Assembly: GCA_020847355.1 (NCBI GenBank)
Contig: JADLCG010000195.1
Span: forward strand, 1-5,983
Source: Anaerolineales bacterium
Lineage (GTDB): Bacteria > Chloroflexota > Anaerolineae > Anaerolineales > Villigracilaceae
Length of the DNA: 5,983 bases
Direction: 5' to 3'
The notes under the pieces are model-generated. The model had not been told where the DNA came from. It worked only from the letters and a program-made list of their open reading frames with translations, and did not search any database. How positions within the stretch are numbered: the first letter of the stretch is position 1; every line of letters starts with the position of its first letter. Made by a program: the position numbers and the translations under genes. Positions 1 through 4,311 of this stretch are shown here, piece by piece.

Positions 1-327
1 CAATTGCTTCGCATTCATTCCCCCGTATGGCACCTTGATCCGTTGCATGCCTGGCGCATCCCAAACCGTATTCACGCCTTTGGTCAATTCAGTGGCGCTG
101 GATGGATACGGAAGCGTTTGCGTCTCTTTGCCGTCCCAACGCAAGCCGTTATCGTAGCGCTGTCCATACGCGCCGCGCCGCAAACGGCTTTCGGCAAACA
201 CTTTTTCTTCCATTTTGCCTTGTTTGCGCAGTTCAATTTCCGTCTCATACGTTTCAATCTCGCGGACAAATTCCACGGGCGCGCTTTCAAAAACCTGTTT
301 TTGCCATAACTTGTTGCTTGCTTTCAT
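1..327 (-). CDS. Siroheme sulfite/nitrite reductase (ferredoxin-type), N-terminal 109 residues; runs off the left edge
   Basis: The frame is open from ATG at 327 to base 1 with no stop, so only the N-terminus is present. Residues 48-57 (RLRRGAYGQR) and 89-109 (WDAPGMQRIKVPYGG followed by MNAKQL) resemble the start of the ferredoxin-like half-domain of assimilatory nitrite/sulfite reductases. In that family a 'GvYgQR' segment and an 'MQRIKiPfGGlt.eQL' segment precede the siroheme and 4Fe-4S cysteine motifs. Those cysteines would lie outside the window, so they cannot be checked. The family performs six-electron reduction of sulfite to sulfide or nitrite to ammonium in the cytoplasm. The first 45 residues are charged and less typical. 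The start is supported by GAGGTG five bases upstream. Sequence alone does not separate sulfite from nitrite reductase here. The cysteine-rich leader ORF upstream argues for sulfite, that is cysteine biosynthesis. I am confident of the family and less so of the substrate. Confidence 0.82.
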   Translation of the reverse strand, partial: MKASNKLWQKQVFESAPVEFVREIETYETEIELRKQGKMEEKVFAESRLRRGAYGQRYDNGLRWDGKETQTLPYPSSATELTKGVNTVWDAPGMQRIKVPYGGMNAKQL

Positions 328-332
328 CTCTT

Positions 333-338
333 CACCTC
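333..338 (-). promoter_or_regulatory. Ribosome binding site of the reductase gene
   Basis: GAGGTG on the minus strand lies 5 nt before the ATG at 327. It supports that start codon. It lies 14 bases beyond the U-tract of the second leader terminator, so it is transcribed only on read-through. Confidence 0.7.
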
Positions 339-351
339 GTCAAGTGGTAAC

Positions 352-381
352 AAAAAAGCACAGGGTATGCCTGTACTTTTT
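352..381 (-). terminator. Second (promoter-distal) intrinsic terminator of the reductase leader
   Basis: On the minus strand the arms AAAAAGTACAGG and CCTGTGCTTTTT pair over 12 bp, with one G.U pair (359 with 375) and the loop CATAC. The 3' side runs straight into six U (357-352). The GC-containing part of the stem is 7 bp. It ends 24 bases before the reductase ATG, so it lies inside the leader and not behind a gene. That position suggests an attenuator and not an end-of-operon terminator. Confidence 0.75.
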
Positions 382-384
382 GAT

Positions 385-429
385 AAAAAAATACTGGCGA
401 ACCTTTCCTACTCAGAAATGTTCACCAGT
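385..429 (-). terminator. First (promoter-proximal) intrinsic terminator of the reductase leader
   Basis: On the minus strand ACTGGTGAAC (429-420) pairs with GTTCGCCAGT (402-393) over 10 bp, with one G.U pair (424 with 398). A further 4 bp form inside the loop (TTTC 418-415 with GAAA 407-404). The stem is followed by one A and then seven U (391-385). It lies 33 nt past the stop of the cysteine-rich leader ORF and just upstream of the second terminator. Its 5' arm has an alternative partner at 488-496, which could act as an antiterminator. Confidence 0.78.
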
Positions 430-462
430 TTGCCTGTTTACTTGCGTATTATATTATTTGGC

Positions 463-570
463 TTATCTGTGGCCTGTGCTATGGGCGCAATGAACAAATC
501 TATGCGTTGTCTGACAACACATACATGTACACATGCAAACCATACACAAACAAGCCAACGAATTTTTCAT
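463..570 (-). CDS. Cysteine-rich leader peptide, 35 residues, upstream of the reductase
   Basis: The ORF starts at ATG 570-568 and stops at TAA 465-463. Residues 2-6 are KNSLA. Cysteines occupy positions 7, 9, 12, 14, 16, 18, 19 and 28, and methionines 1, 10, 13 and 17, so 10 of residues 7-19 are sulfur amino acids. Cys codons are TGT except TGC at 12 and 28. The rest (20-35) is polar, with four histidines, and shows no domain. The ATG lies only 8-10 nt after the predicted transcription start, with no Shine-Dalgarno sequence, so initiation would be nearly leaderless. Such an ORF fits a leader peptide translated for its regulatory effect: ribosomes short of Cys-tRNA would stall at codons 7-19. 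Two terminators and a sulfur-assimilation gene follow. Cys-rich leader peptides ahead of sulfur genes are known in mycobacteria. The alternative is a chance ORF in GU-rich RNA, or a small metal-binding peptide. Confidence 0.72.
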   Translation of the reverse strand: MKNSLACLCMVCMCTCMCCQTTHRFVHCAHSTGHR

Positions 571-585
571 AGATAAACTTGCGCG

Positions 586-613
586 ATTATAAACACAAAA
601 TTCATTTTGTCAA
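586..613 (-). promoter_or_regulatory. Sigma-70-type promoter of the leader and reductase
   Basis: On the minus strand TTGACA (613-608) and TATAAT (591-586) both match the consensus perfectly, separated by 16 bp. Transcription should start near 580-578. The nearest downstream coding start is the Cys-rich leader ORF at 570. The promoter begins 27 bp after the tRNA-Gln terminator, so the leader is an independent transcription unit. Confidence 0.85.
595..610. promoter_or_regulatory. Candidate operator: dyad inside the promoter spacer
   Basis: ACAAAAT and ATTTTGT form a perfect 7-bp inverted repeat around a 2-nt centre. The dyad fills most of the spacer and overlaps the -35 hexamer. A repressor bound here would block RNA polymerase. 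It is short and AT-rich, so chance is possible, and I cannot assign it to a regulator family. Confidence 0.35.
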
Positions 614-639
614 TGATTTGTCCAGACTGGTTTACAGAG

Positions 640-664
640 AAAAAAAGACTCCCTTGTGGGAGTC
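640..664 (-). terminator. Intrinsic terminator of the tRNA-Gln gene
   Basis: On the minus strand GACTCCC (664-658) pairs perfectly with GGGAGTC (653-647) around the loop ACAA, followed by seven U (646-640). It begins 4 nt after the tRNA 3' end. Confidence 0.9.
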
Positions 665-668
665 ATTG

Positions 669-739
669 CTGGGGACAATGGATTCGAACCACTACTAATT
701 GCTCCAGAGGCAACTGTCCTGCCATTAGACGAGTCCCCA
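669..739 (-). tRNA. tRNA-Gln, anticodon CUG
   Basis: A full cloverleaf can be drawn on the minus strand. The acceptor stem TGGGGAC pairs with GTCCCCA over 7 bp, including the U1-A72 pair typical of tRNA-Gln. The D arm is GTCT-AATGGCA-GGAC. The anticodon stem GTTGC/GCAAT (one G.U) holds the loop CTCTGGA with anticodon CTG at 34-36. The variable loop is TAGT. The T arm is AGTGG-TTCGAAT-CCATT. The discriminator base is G73, at position 669. The gene is 71 nt and the next bases are CAA, so CCA is not encoded and must be added by tRNA nucleotidyltransferase. It reads CAG codons. Confidence 0.95.
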
Positions 740-756
740 ATAAACCAGCGGGCGAT

Positions 757-785
757 ATTATATCAGGCGCAAAGGCGCGAGGCAA
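757..785 (-). promoter_or_regulatory. Extended -10 promoter of tRNA-Gln
   Basis: On the minus strand TTGCCT (785-780, four of six consensus bases) lies 17 bp from a perfect TATAAT (762-757). A TG one base upstream of the -10 makes the extended form TGATATAAT. Transcription should start near 750, about 11 nt before the mature tRNA 5' end. The -35 falls within a small dyad, GAGGCA/TGCCTC (779-784 and 790-795), whose meaning is unclear. Confidence 0.75.
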
Positions 786-862
786 GCCCTGCCTCAGTTC
801 ATAAAAGTTTCTTCGAGGATTAAGCGCGAAGCGACTGAACATTCACGCTTTGGTTATGCTAT

Positions 863-893
863 AAAAAAACGCCCCCAAGTTCCCTCGGGAGCG
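863..893 (-). terminator. Terminator at the end of the pot operon
   Basis: On the minus strand CGCTCCCGAG (893-884) pairs with CTTGGGGGCG (879-870) over 10 bp with two G.U pairs, around the loop GGAA, followed by seven U (869-863). It starts 24 nt past the stop of the second potD gene. It separates the operon from the tRNA unit downstream. Confidence 0.9.
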
Positions 894-917
894 CATCTTT
901 GGCTTGAGAAGCGCGGG

Positions 918-2063
918 CTAATTGCCGCCTTTTACCTCGGTCCAAATTCTATCGTAAAGCGCGGCGGCTTCGCCAACGTCTTTCGAGTAGAAACCCTTTT
1001 TCAGGACTTCAGCAGGCGGGTTGGTAATCGGCGAATCGTTGTACGCGCTATAAACTTCCGGTTGATTTTCTTTGGCGTATGCGATGGCCGCTAAATTCGG
1101 GTTGATATATTGAAAGTCACGAAGCGTCAGCCAAAAGACATCGCCTTGCATCGTGTAGTTCAACCAGGCGTAAGCCGCGTCCAAATGCGGGGCGTCTTTC
1201 AGCAGAGCCCAGTTATCCTCCCAAAGCGAGGCGCCTTCTGTGGGGTAGATAAATTCAAACGCTGGATTCTCTTCATGCGCGACGAAGGCTTCGCCCGTCC
1301 AGACGATTCCCAAATCCACATCGCCAGCGATCAAAGCTGTCTTCGGGCTGTCGCTGTCAAATAATTTGATATTCGGCACCAATTCCGCCAATTTATTTTT
1401 GGCTTCTTCTAGTTGCGCGGGGTCGTGCGTATTCGGGTCGTAACCGAGAGTGAGCAAAGTCATGCTAATCACCGTGCGCGAGTCGTCAATGGAAACGATG
1501 CGTCCGGCATATTCGGGTTTCCATAAATCAGCCCATGAAGTTGGAACGTCTTTGACGGCTTCAGTGTTGACGACAATTGCGTCAATTCCGGCAAGGTAGG
1601 GCAAGGTGTATTGGTTGCCCGGGTCAAAATACCGATCCATCCAGTTTGGGTCCATGTTTTTCATATTTGATAAACGGGAATGATCCAGCGGCTGAAGCAG
1701 TTTTTGGCGGATCAATAGCGGGACGATGTAATCTGTGGGCTGAATCAAATCGTAAGCGACGCCGCCTGAAGCGACCTTCGCATACATTTCTTCATTGGCG
1801 GAATATTCATCCTGATTGATTTTGACGCCATACACCAGGCTGAAGCAATCGAGCATATCTTCCGGGAAATATTCCGTCCAGACAAAGAGGTTTAGCTCCG
1901 TGGAAGTAACCTCCATGCGCGGGTTCGGTTCCGGGCAGGTAAAACCGGAAGCGGTGACTTTCGGTCCATCTCCGCTGGCTGGCGCTTTCGCGCCACATGC
2001 GCTGAGCGCAAGGCTACAGATCGCCAAAACGGCAAATGTATTGAATAGCGACTTTCCTGTCAT
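918..2063 (-). CDS. potD: Spermidine/putrescine-binding lipoprotein PotD, second tandem copy
   Basis: A 381-residue periplasmic-binding-protein (type 2 fold) of the PotD/PotF family. The signal peptide ends in the lipobox LSAC with lipid-anchored Cys23, so the mature protein should be tethered at the outer face of the membrane. Residues matching the E. coli PotD polyamine site are visible: W61-T-E-Y64 in FVWTEY, D194 in IDDSR, W255 in GIVWTGE, and W281 and D283 in LWEDN. The glutamate that follows the aspartate in E. coli (E171) is Thr197 here, and Gln327 has no clear counterpart in KKGFYSKDVG. Cys43 and Cys73 are the only cysteines of the mature chain besides Cys23. The start is supported by AAAGGAG 5 nt upstream. 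By eye about two thirds of residues match the copy upstream, including the shared C-terminus EVKGGN. It is the last gene of the operon and could be tuned by the hairpin before it. Confidence 0.93.
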   Translation of the reverse strand: MTGKSLFNTFAVLAICSLALSACGAKAPASGDGPKVTASGFTCPEPNPRMEVTSTELNLFVWTEYFPEDMLDCFSLVYGVKINQDEYSANEEMYAKVASGGVAYDLIQPTDYIVPLLIRQKLLQPLDHSRLSNMKNMDPNWMDRYFDPGNQYTLPYLAGIDAIVVNTEAVKDVPTSWADLWKPEYAGRIVSIDDSRTVISMTLLTLGYDPNTHDPAQLEEAKNKLAELVPNIKLFDSDSPKTALIAGDVDLGIVWTGEAFVAHEENPAFEFIYPTEGASLWEDNWALLKDAPHLDAAYAWLNYTMQGDVFWLTLRDFQYINPNLAAIAYAKENQPEVYSAYNDSPITNPPAEVLKKGFYSKDVGEAAALYDRIWTEVKGGN

Positions 2064-2139
2064 TTCATCTCCTTTACATTTCGCTTTAAGCCAAAGATGA
2101 TTTACGCCTCCTCGATCAAAAATCCCAATTCGGCGCGCA

Positions 2140-2182
2140 AATAAATTTCCCCAAAAGATGCGCTCTTTTGGGGAAATTTATT
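2140..2182 (-). terminator. Perfect 19-bp hairpin between the two potD genes (partial terminator or mRNA-stabilising element)
   Basis: The plus-strand arms 2140-2158 and 2164-2182 are perfect inverted repeats around the 5-nt centre TGCGC. The core pairs CCCC with GGGG, flanked by AT-rich pairs. The hairpin begins 15 nt after the first potD stop and lies 76 nt before the second potD start. On the minus strand it is followed by TGCGCG and has no run of U, although AAATTTATTT lies in and just past the 3' arm. That makes it a weak or partial terminator at best. It could instead protect the upstream message from 3' exonucleases. No convincing promoter was found between it and the second potD, so read-through seems needed. 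Confidence 0.6.
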
Positions 2183-2197
2183 CAACCTGCTAAAAGG

Positions 2198-3346
2198 TTA
2201 GTTGCCGCCCTTAACTTCCACCCATAAGTCATCGTACAAAACAGTTGCGTCACCCACATCCGCAATGCGGTGACCGTTCTTGATCACGTCCGCTGGGACG
2301 TTGGTGATCGAGGAATCCATGTACGCTTTGTACAAATCCGGATGGCTCTCTTTGGCGAATTCCAACGCGGCGGTGTTGGGGTTGACGTAAGGGAAGTCGC
2401 GGAGCATCATCCAGAACACGTCGCCTTGCATGGAGTAGTTAATCCACGCATACGCCGCATCCGCATGGGGCGCGCCAGCCAGCATCACCCAGTTATCCTG
2501 CCAAAGAATCGCGCCTTCAGTTGGGTAAATGAATTGAATGGCAGGATTCTCTTGTTGCGCCAATAAAGCTTCAGCCGTCCAGACAAAGCCTAAGTTCGCT
2601 TCGCCGGCGATCAAGGCGGTTTTGGGGCTGTCGCTGTCAAAGACGCGGATGTTAGGAACCAACTCGGCGAGTTTGGCTTTGGCTTCATCGAGTTGAGCCG
2701 GGTCGGTGGTGTTTACGTCGTAGCCCAAAGTCAACAAGACGAGACCAATCACAGCGCGCGAATCGTCAATGAAGACCATCTTGCCTTTGTATTCCGGATT
2801 CCATAAATCCGCAAAGGATTTTGGCACGTCCGTAACTTCGTCAGTATTGACCACAATTGCGTCAGTTCCGGCTTGATACGGAACGCTGTATTTGTTGCCC
2901 GGGTCAAACTCAAAGTCAAGGTAGTTAACGTCAAAGTTTTTCATCACCGGCAGTTGGGCGTGATCCAACTCCTGCAAAAGGTTTTGGCGAATCATCAGCG
3001 GAATGATGTAATCCGTAGGCTGGACCAGATCGTAGTTTGTGCCGCCTGCGTTGACTTTGGCGTACATTTCTTCGTTAGCGGAATATTCATCACGATTGAC
3101 CTTGACGCCATAAACCAACTCAAAGCATTCGATCATATCTTGAGGGATATATTCCGTCCAAACAAAGATATTGAGTTCCTTGGAAGTCACCTTGACATCG
3201 AATTGCGGTTCCGGGCAAACAAATCCGGTAGAGGTAACTTTCTGCCCGCTAGCCTGCGTTGGGCTTTCGGCTCCTTTGCAGGCGCTCAAGACCAAGCTGG
3301 CAATTATCAGCAGGCTTAAGAGGGACATTATTTTGTACTTGTTCAT
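2198..3346 (-). CDS. potD: Spermidine/putrescine-binding lipoprotein PotD, first tandem copy
   Basis: A 382-residue solute-binding lipoprotein of the PotD/PotF family. The frame is open back to 3490, but I chose ATG 3346: AAGGAG lies 7 nt upstream and translation then begins with a proper signal peptide (MNKYKIMSLLSLL...) ending in the lipobox LSAC, Cys23. The longer form would add 48 residues overlapping potC and would bury the signal peptide. Polyamine-site residues corresponding to E. coli PotD are W62-T-E-Y65 (FVWTEY), D195 (IDDSR), W256 (GFVWTAE), and W282 and D284 (LWQDN). The position of E. coli E171 is Ala198, and the Gln327 region is changed (NGHRIADVG). Cys44 and Cys74 could form a disulfide. 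It delivers ligand to PotB/PotC, encoded just upstream with a 68-nt gap. The ligand is probably spermidine or putrescine; a related polyamine is possible. Confidence 0.93.
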   Translation of the reverse strand: MNKYKIMSLLSLLIIASLVLSACKGAESPTQASGQKVTSTGFVCPEPQFDVKVTSKELNIFVWTEYIPQDMIECFELVYGVKVNRDEYSANEEMYAKVNAGGTNYDLVQPTDYIIPLMIRQNLLQELDHAQLPVMKNFDVNYLDFEFDPGNKYSVPYQAGTDAIVVNTDEVTDVPKSFADLWNPEYKGKMVFIDDSRAVIGLVLLTLGYDVNTTDPAQLDEAKAKLAELVPNIRVFDSDSPKTALIAGEANLGFVWTAEALLAQQENPAIQFIYPTEGAILWQDNWVMLAGAPHADAAYAWINYSMQGDVFWMMLRDFPYVNPNTAALEFAKESHPDLYKAYMDSSITNVPADVIKNGHRIADVGDATVLYDDLWVEVKGGN

Positions 3347-3353
3347 CTCGCTT

Positions 3354-3359
3354 CTCCTT
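3354..3359 (-). promoter_or_regulatory. Ribosome binding site that fixes the start of the first potD
   Basis: AAGGAG on the minus strand lies 7 nt before ATG 3346. It decides between this start and the longer open frame reaching 3490, which would overlap potC by 76 bases. Confidence 0.8.
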
Positions 3360-3414
3360 ATAAATAAAATGTTTTGGCAACACGTCGGCGACGCGAAATA
3401 CCCTGAGTAAAGGT

Positions 3415-4311
3415 TTAGGCGCGGTCTTTTGATTCGCGGTTTTGTAGAACTTGCAACGCTAACACCGCTAGGAAGACAACCAAAATCCAAACCGTTGAAA
3501 GCGCATTAACTTGCGGCGTGATAATGCGGCGCAACAACCCATAGACGTAGATCGGCAAAGTAGTTGACCCGGGTCCGCTGGTGAAGAAGGTGATTACGAA
3601 ATCATCCAGCGATAAAGTGAAGGCGAGCAAACCGCCAGAGAGAACGCCGGGCAAAATCATCGGTAGGGTGACGCGGCGGAAGGTCGTCCATTCATTGGCG
3701 CCCAAATCCATCGCGGCTTCTTCGTAAGATTTATCAAAGCCTTGCAAGCGGGCTTGAACTACCAAAGTCACGAAGGGGATCATAAAGGCAATATGACTGA
3801 TCGTGACTGTCGCAATTCCCAGCGAAAGGCGCGCACTGCCCGTTAAATCCAAAGTGGTATTCAGCCAAGTAAACAATTGACTGAATAAAGTCAGCACGCC
3901 GATACCCATGACGATTTCAGGAATGACGATTGGGACGTATAAAGCCAATTGCGAAAAAGGCTTCATTTTGAAATCGTAGCGTTGCAAGGCGATTGCCGCC
4001 ATTGTGCCGATAATCGTGGAAATAATGGTGGCGGTGATCGCAATCGTCAATGTATTGCCTGCGGCTCCCATCACGTCGTTATTTTTGGCAAGGTCGCAAT
4101 ACCAGTGAAAAGGTCCGCAAGGACTGGCGGTTACGAGACTGCCGTCCATTTGAACGCTGGAGCTAAACGCGGTGATGAAACCTTCAAAAGTGACGTTGGT
4201 GCGCGAGGCGTTGAATGAATATAAAATCAAGCCGACAATTGGGGCATATAAAAATATATAGACCAAAACGGCGGCGAGCCGAACAAGCGGAGCGCGGCGA
4301 TGCGGGTTCAT
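3415..4311 (-). CDS. potC: Polyamine ABC transporter permease PotC
   Basis: A 298-residue inner-membrane permease of the binding-protein-dependent (BPD) transport family. Six hydrophobic segments can be seen, roughly at 10-32, 86-108, 122-146, 165-187, 219-243 and 272-290. The EAA loop that contacts the ATPase is at 198-217 (EAAMDLGANEWTTFRRVTLP), with the conserved G204. The order potB then potC, the short N-terminus and the family resemblance mark it as PotC. Between the first two membrane segments is an external loop of about 50 residues, with Cys65 and Cys72 as the protein's only cysteines. Its ATG overlaps the potB stop as ATGA, so translation is probably coupled. A GAGGAG lies inside the end of potB, 11 nt upstream. 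Confidence 0.93.
   Translation of the reverse strand: MNPHRRAPLVRLAAVLVYIFLYAPIVGLILYSFNASRTNVTFEGFITAFSSSVQMDGSLVTASPCGPFHWYCDLAKNNDVMGAAGNTLTIAITATIISTIIGTMAAIALQRYDFKMKPFSQLALYVPIVIPEIVMGIGVLTLFSQLFTWLNTTLDLTGSARLSLGIATVTISHIAFMIPFVTLVVQARLQGFDKSYEEAAMDLGANEWTTFRRVTLPMILPGVLSGGLLAFTLSLDDFVITFFTSGPGSTTLPIYVYGLLRRIITPQVNALSTVWILVVFLAVLALQVLQNRESKDRA

Larger units (their letters stand above)
352..580 (-). promoter_or_regulatory. Transcription-attenuation leader of the reductase gene, probably cysteine-responsive
   Basis: This is the transcribed stretch between a strong promoter and the reductase. In order it holds a start site near 578-580, a 35-codon Cys-rich ORF, a short spacer and two intrinsic terminators. 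On the minus strand 558-545 pairs with 471-458 over 14 bp (two G.U), 544-540 with 484-480 over 5 bp, and an apical hairpin of 10 bp plus a CAG triloop occupies 523-501. Together these form a rod covering most of the ORF. Alternative helices exist: 496-488 with 427-419 would block the first terminator, and 479-473 with 364-358 would disrupt the second. The layout matches ribosome-mediated attenuation as known from amino-acid operons. No T-box or known riboswitch consensus was recognised. Regulation by cysteine is inferred from the codon content and the downstream gene. Confidence 0.68.

Noticed and set aside
4..309. A 101-codon open frame on the plus strand.
   Set aside because: It is antisense to the reductase fragment, which has clear family segments and a ribosome binding site; no motif of its own.
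448..453. A second TATAAT on the minus strand inside the leader, possibly a reductase promoter that skips the Cys-rich ORF.
   Set aside because: No -35-like hexamer lies at 16-18 bp (the sequence there is CAGGCC) and there is no extended -10 TG. Such a transcript would still carry both terminators. An activator-dependent promoter cannot be excluded.
385..580. 6S RNA or a known riboswitch as the identity of the leader rod.
   Set aside because: The rod is about 100 nt with an asymmetric bulge, and the RNA ends do not pair as in 6S RNA. I found no T-box sequence, SAM-I-like core or tandem hexaloop ANTAR hairpins.
779..795. GAGGCA/TGCCTC dyad around the tRNA promoter -35 as an operator.
   Set aside because: Only 6 bp arms in a GC-rich stretch with several similar GGC repeats; chance is a sufficient explanation.
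2873..3319. A 148-codon open frame on the plus strand.
   Set aside because: It lies opposite the first potD gene in the same region as its conserved motifs and looks like a reverse-complement shadow.
3347..3490. A 48-residue N-terminal extension of the first PotD.
   Set aside because: It would overlap potC and place a charged segment before a complete lipoprotein signal peptide. ATG 3346 has a proper ribosome binding site.
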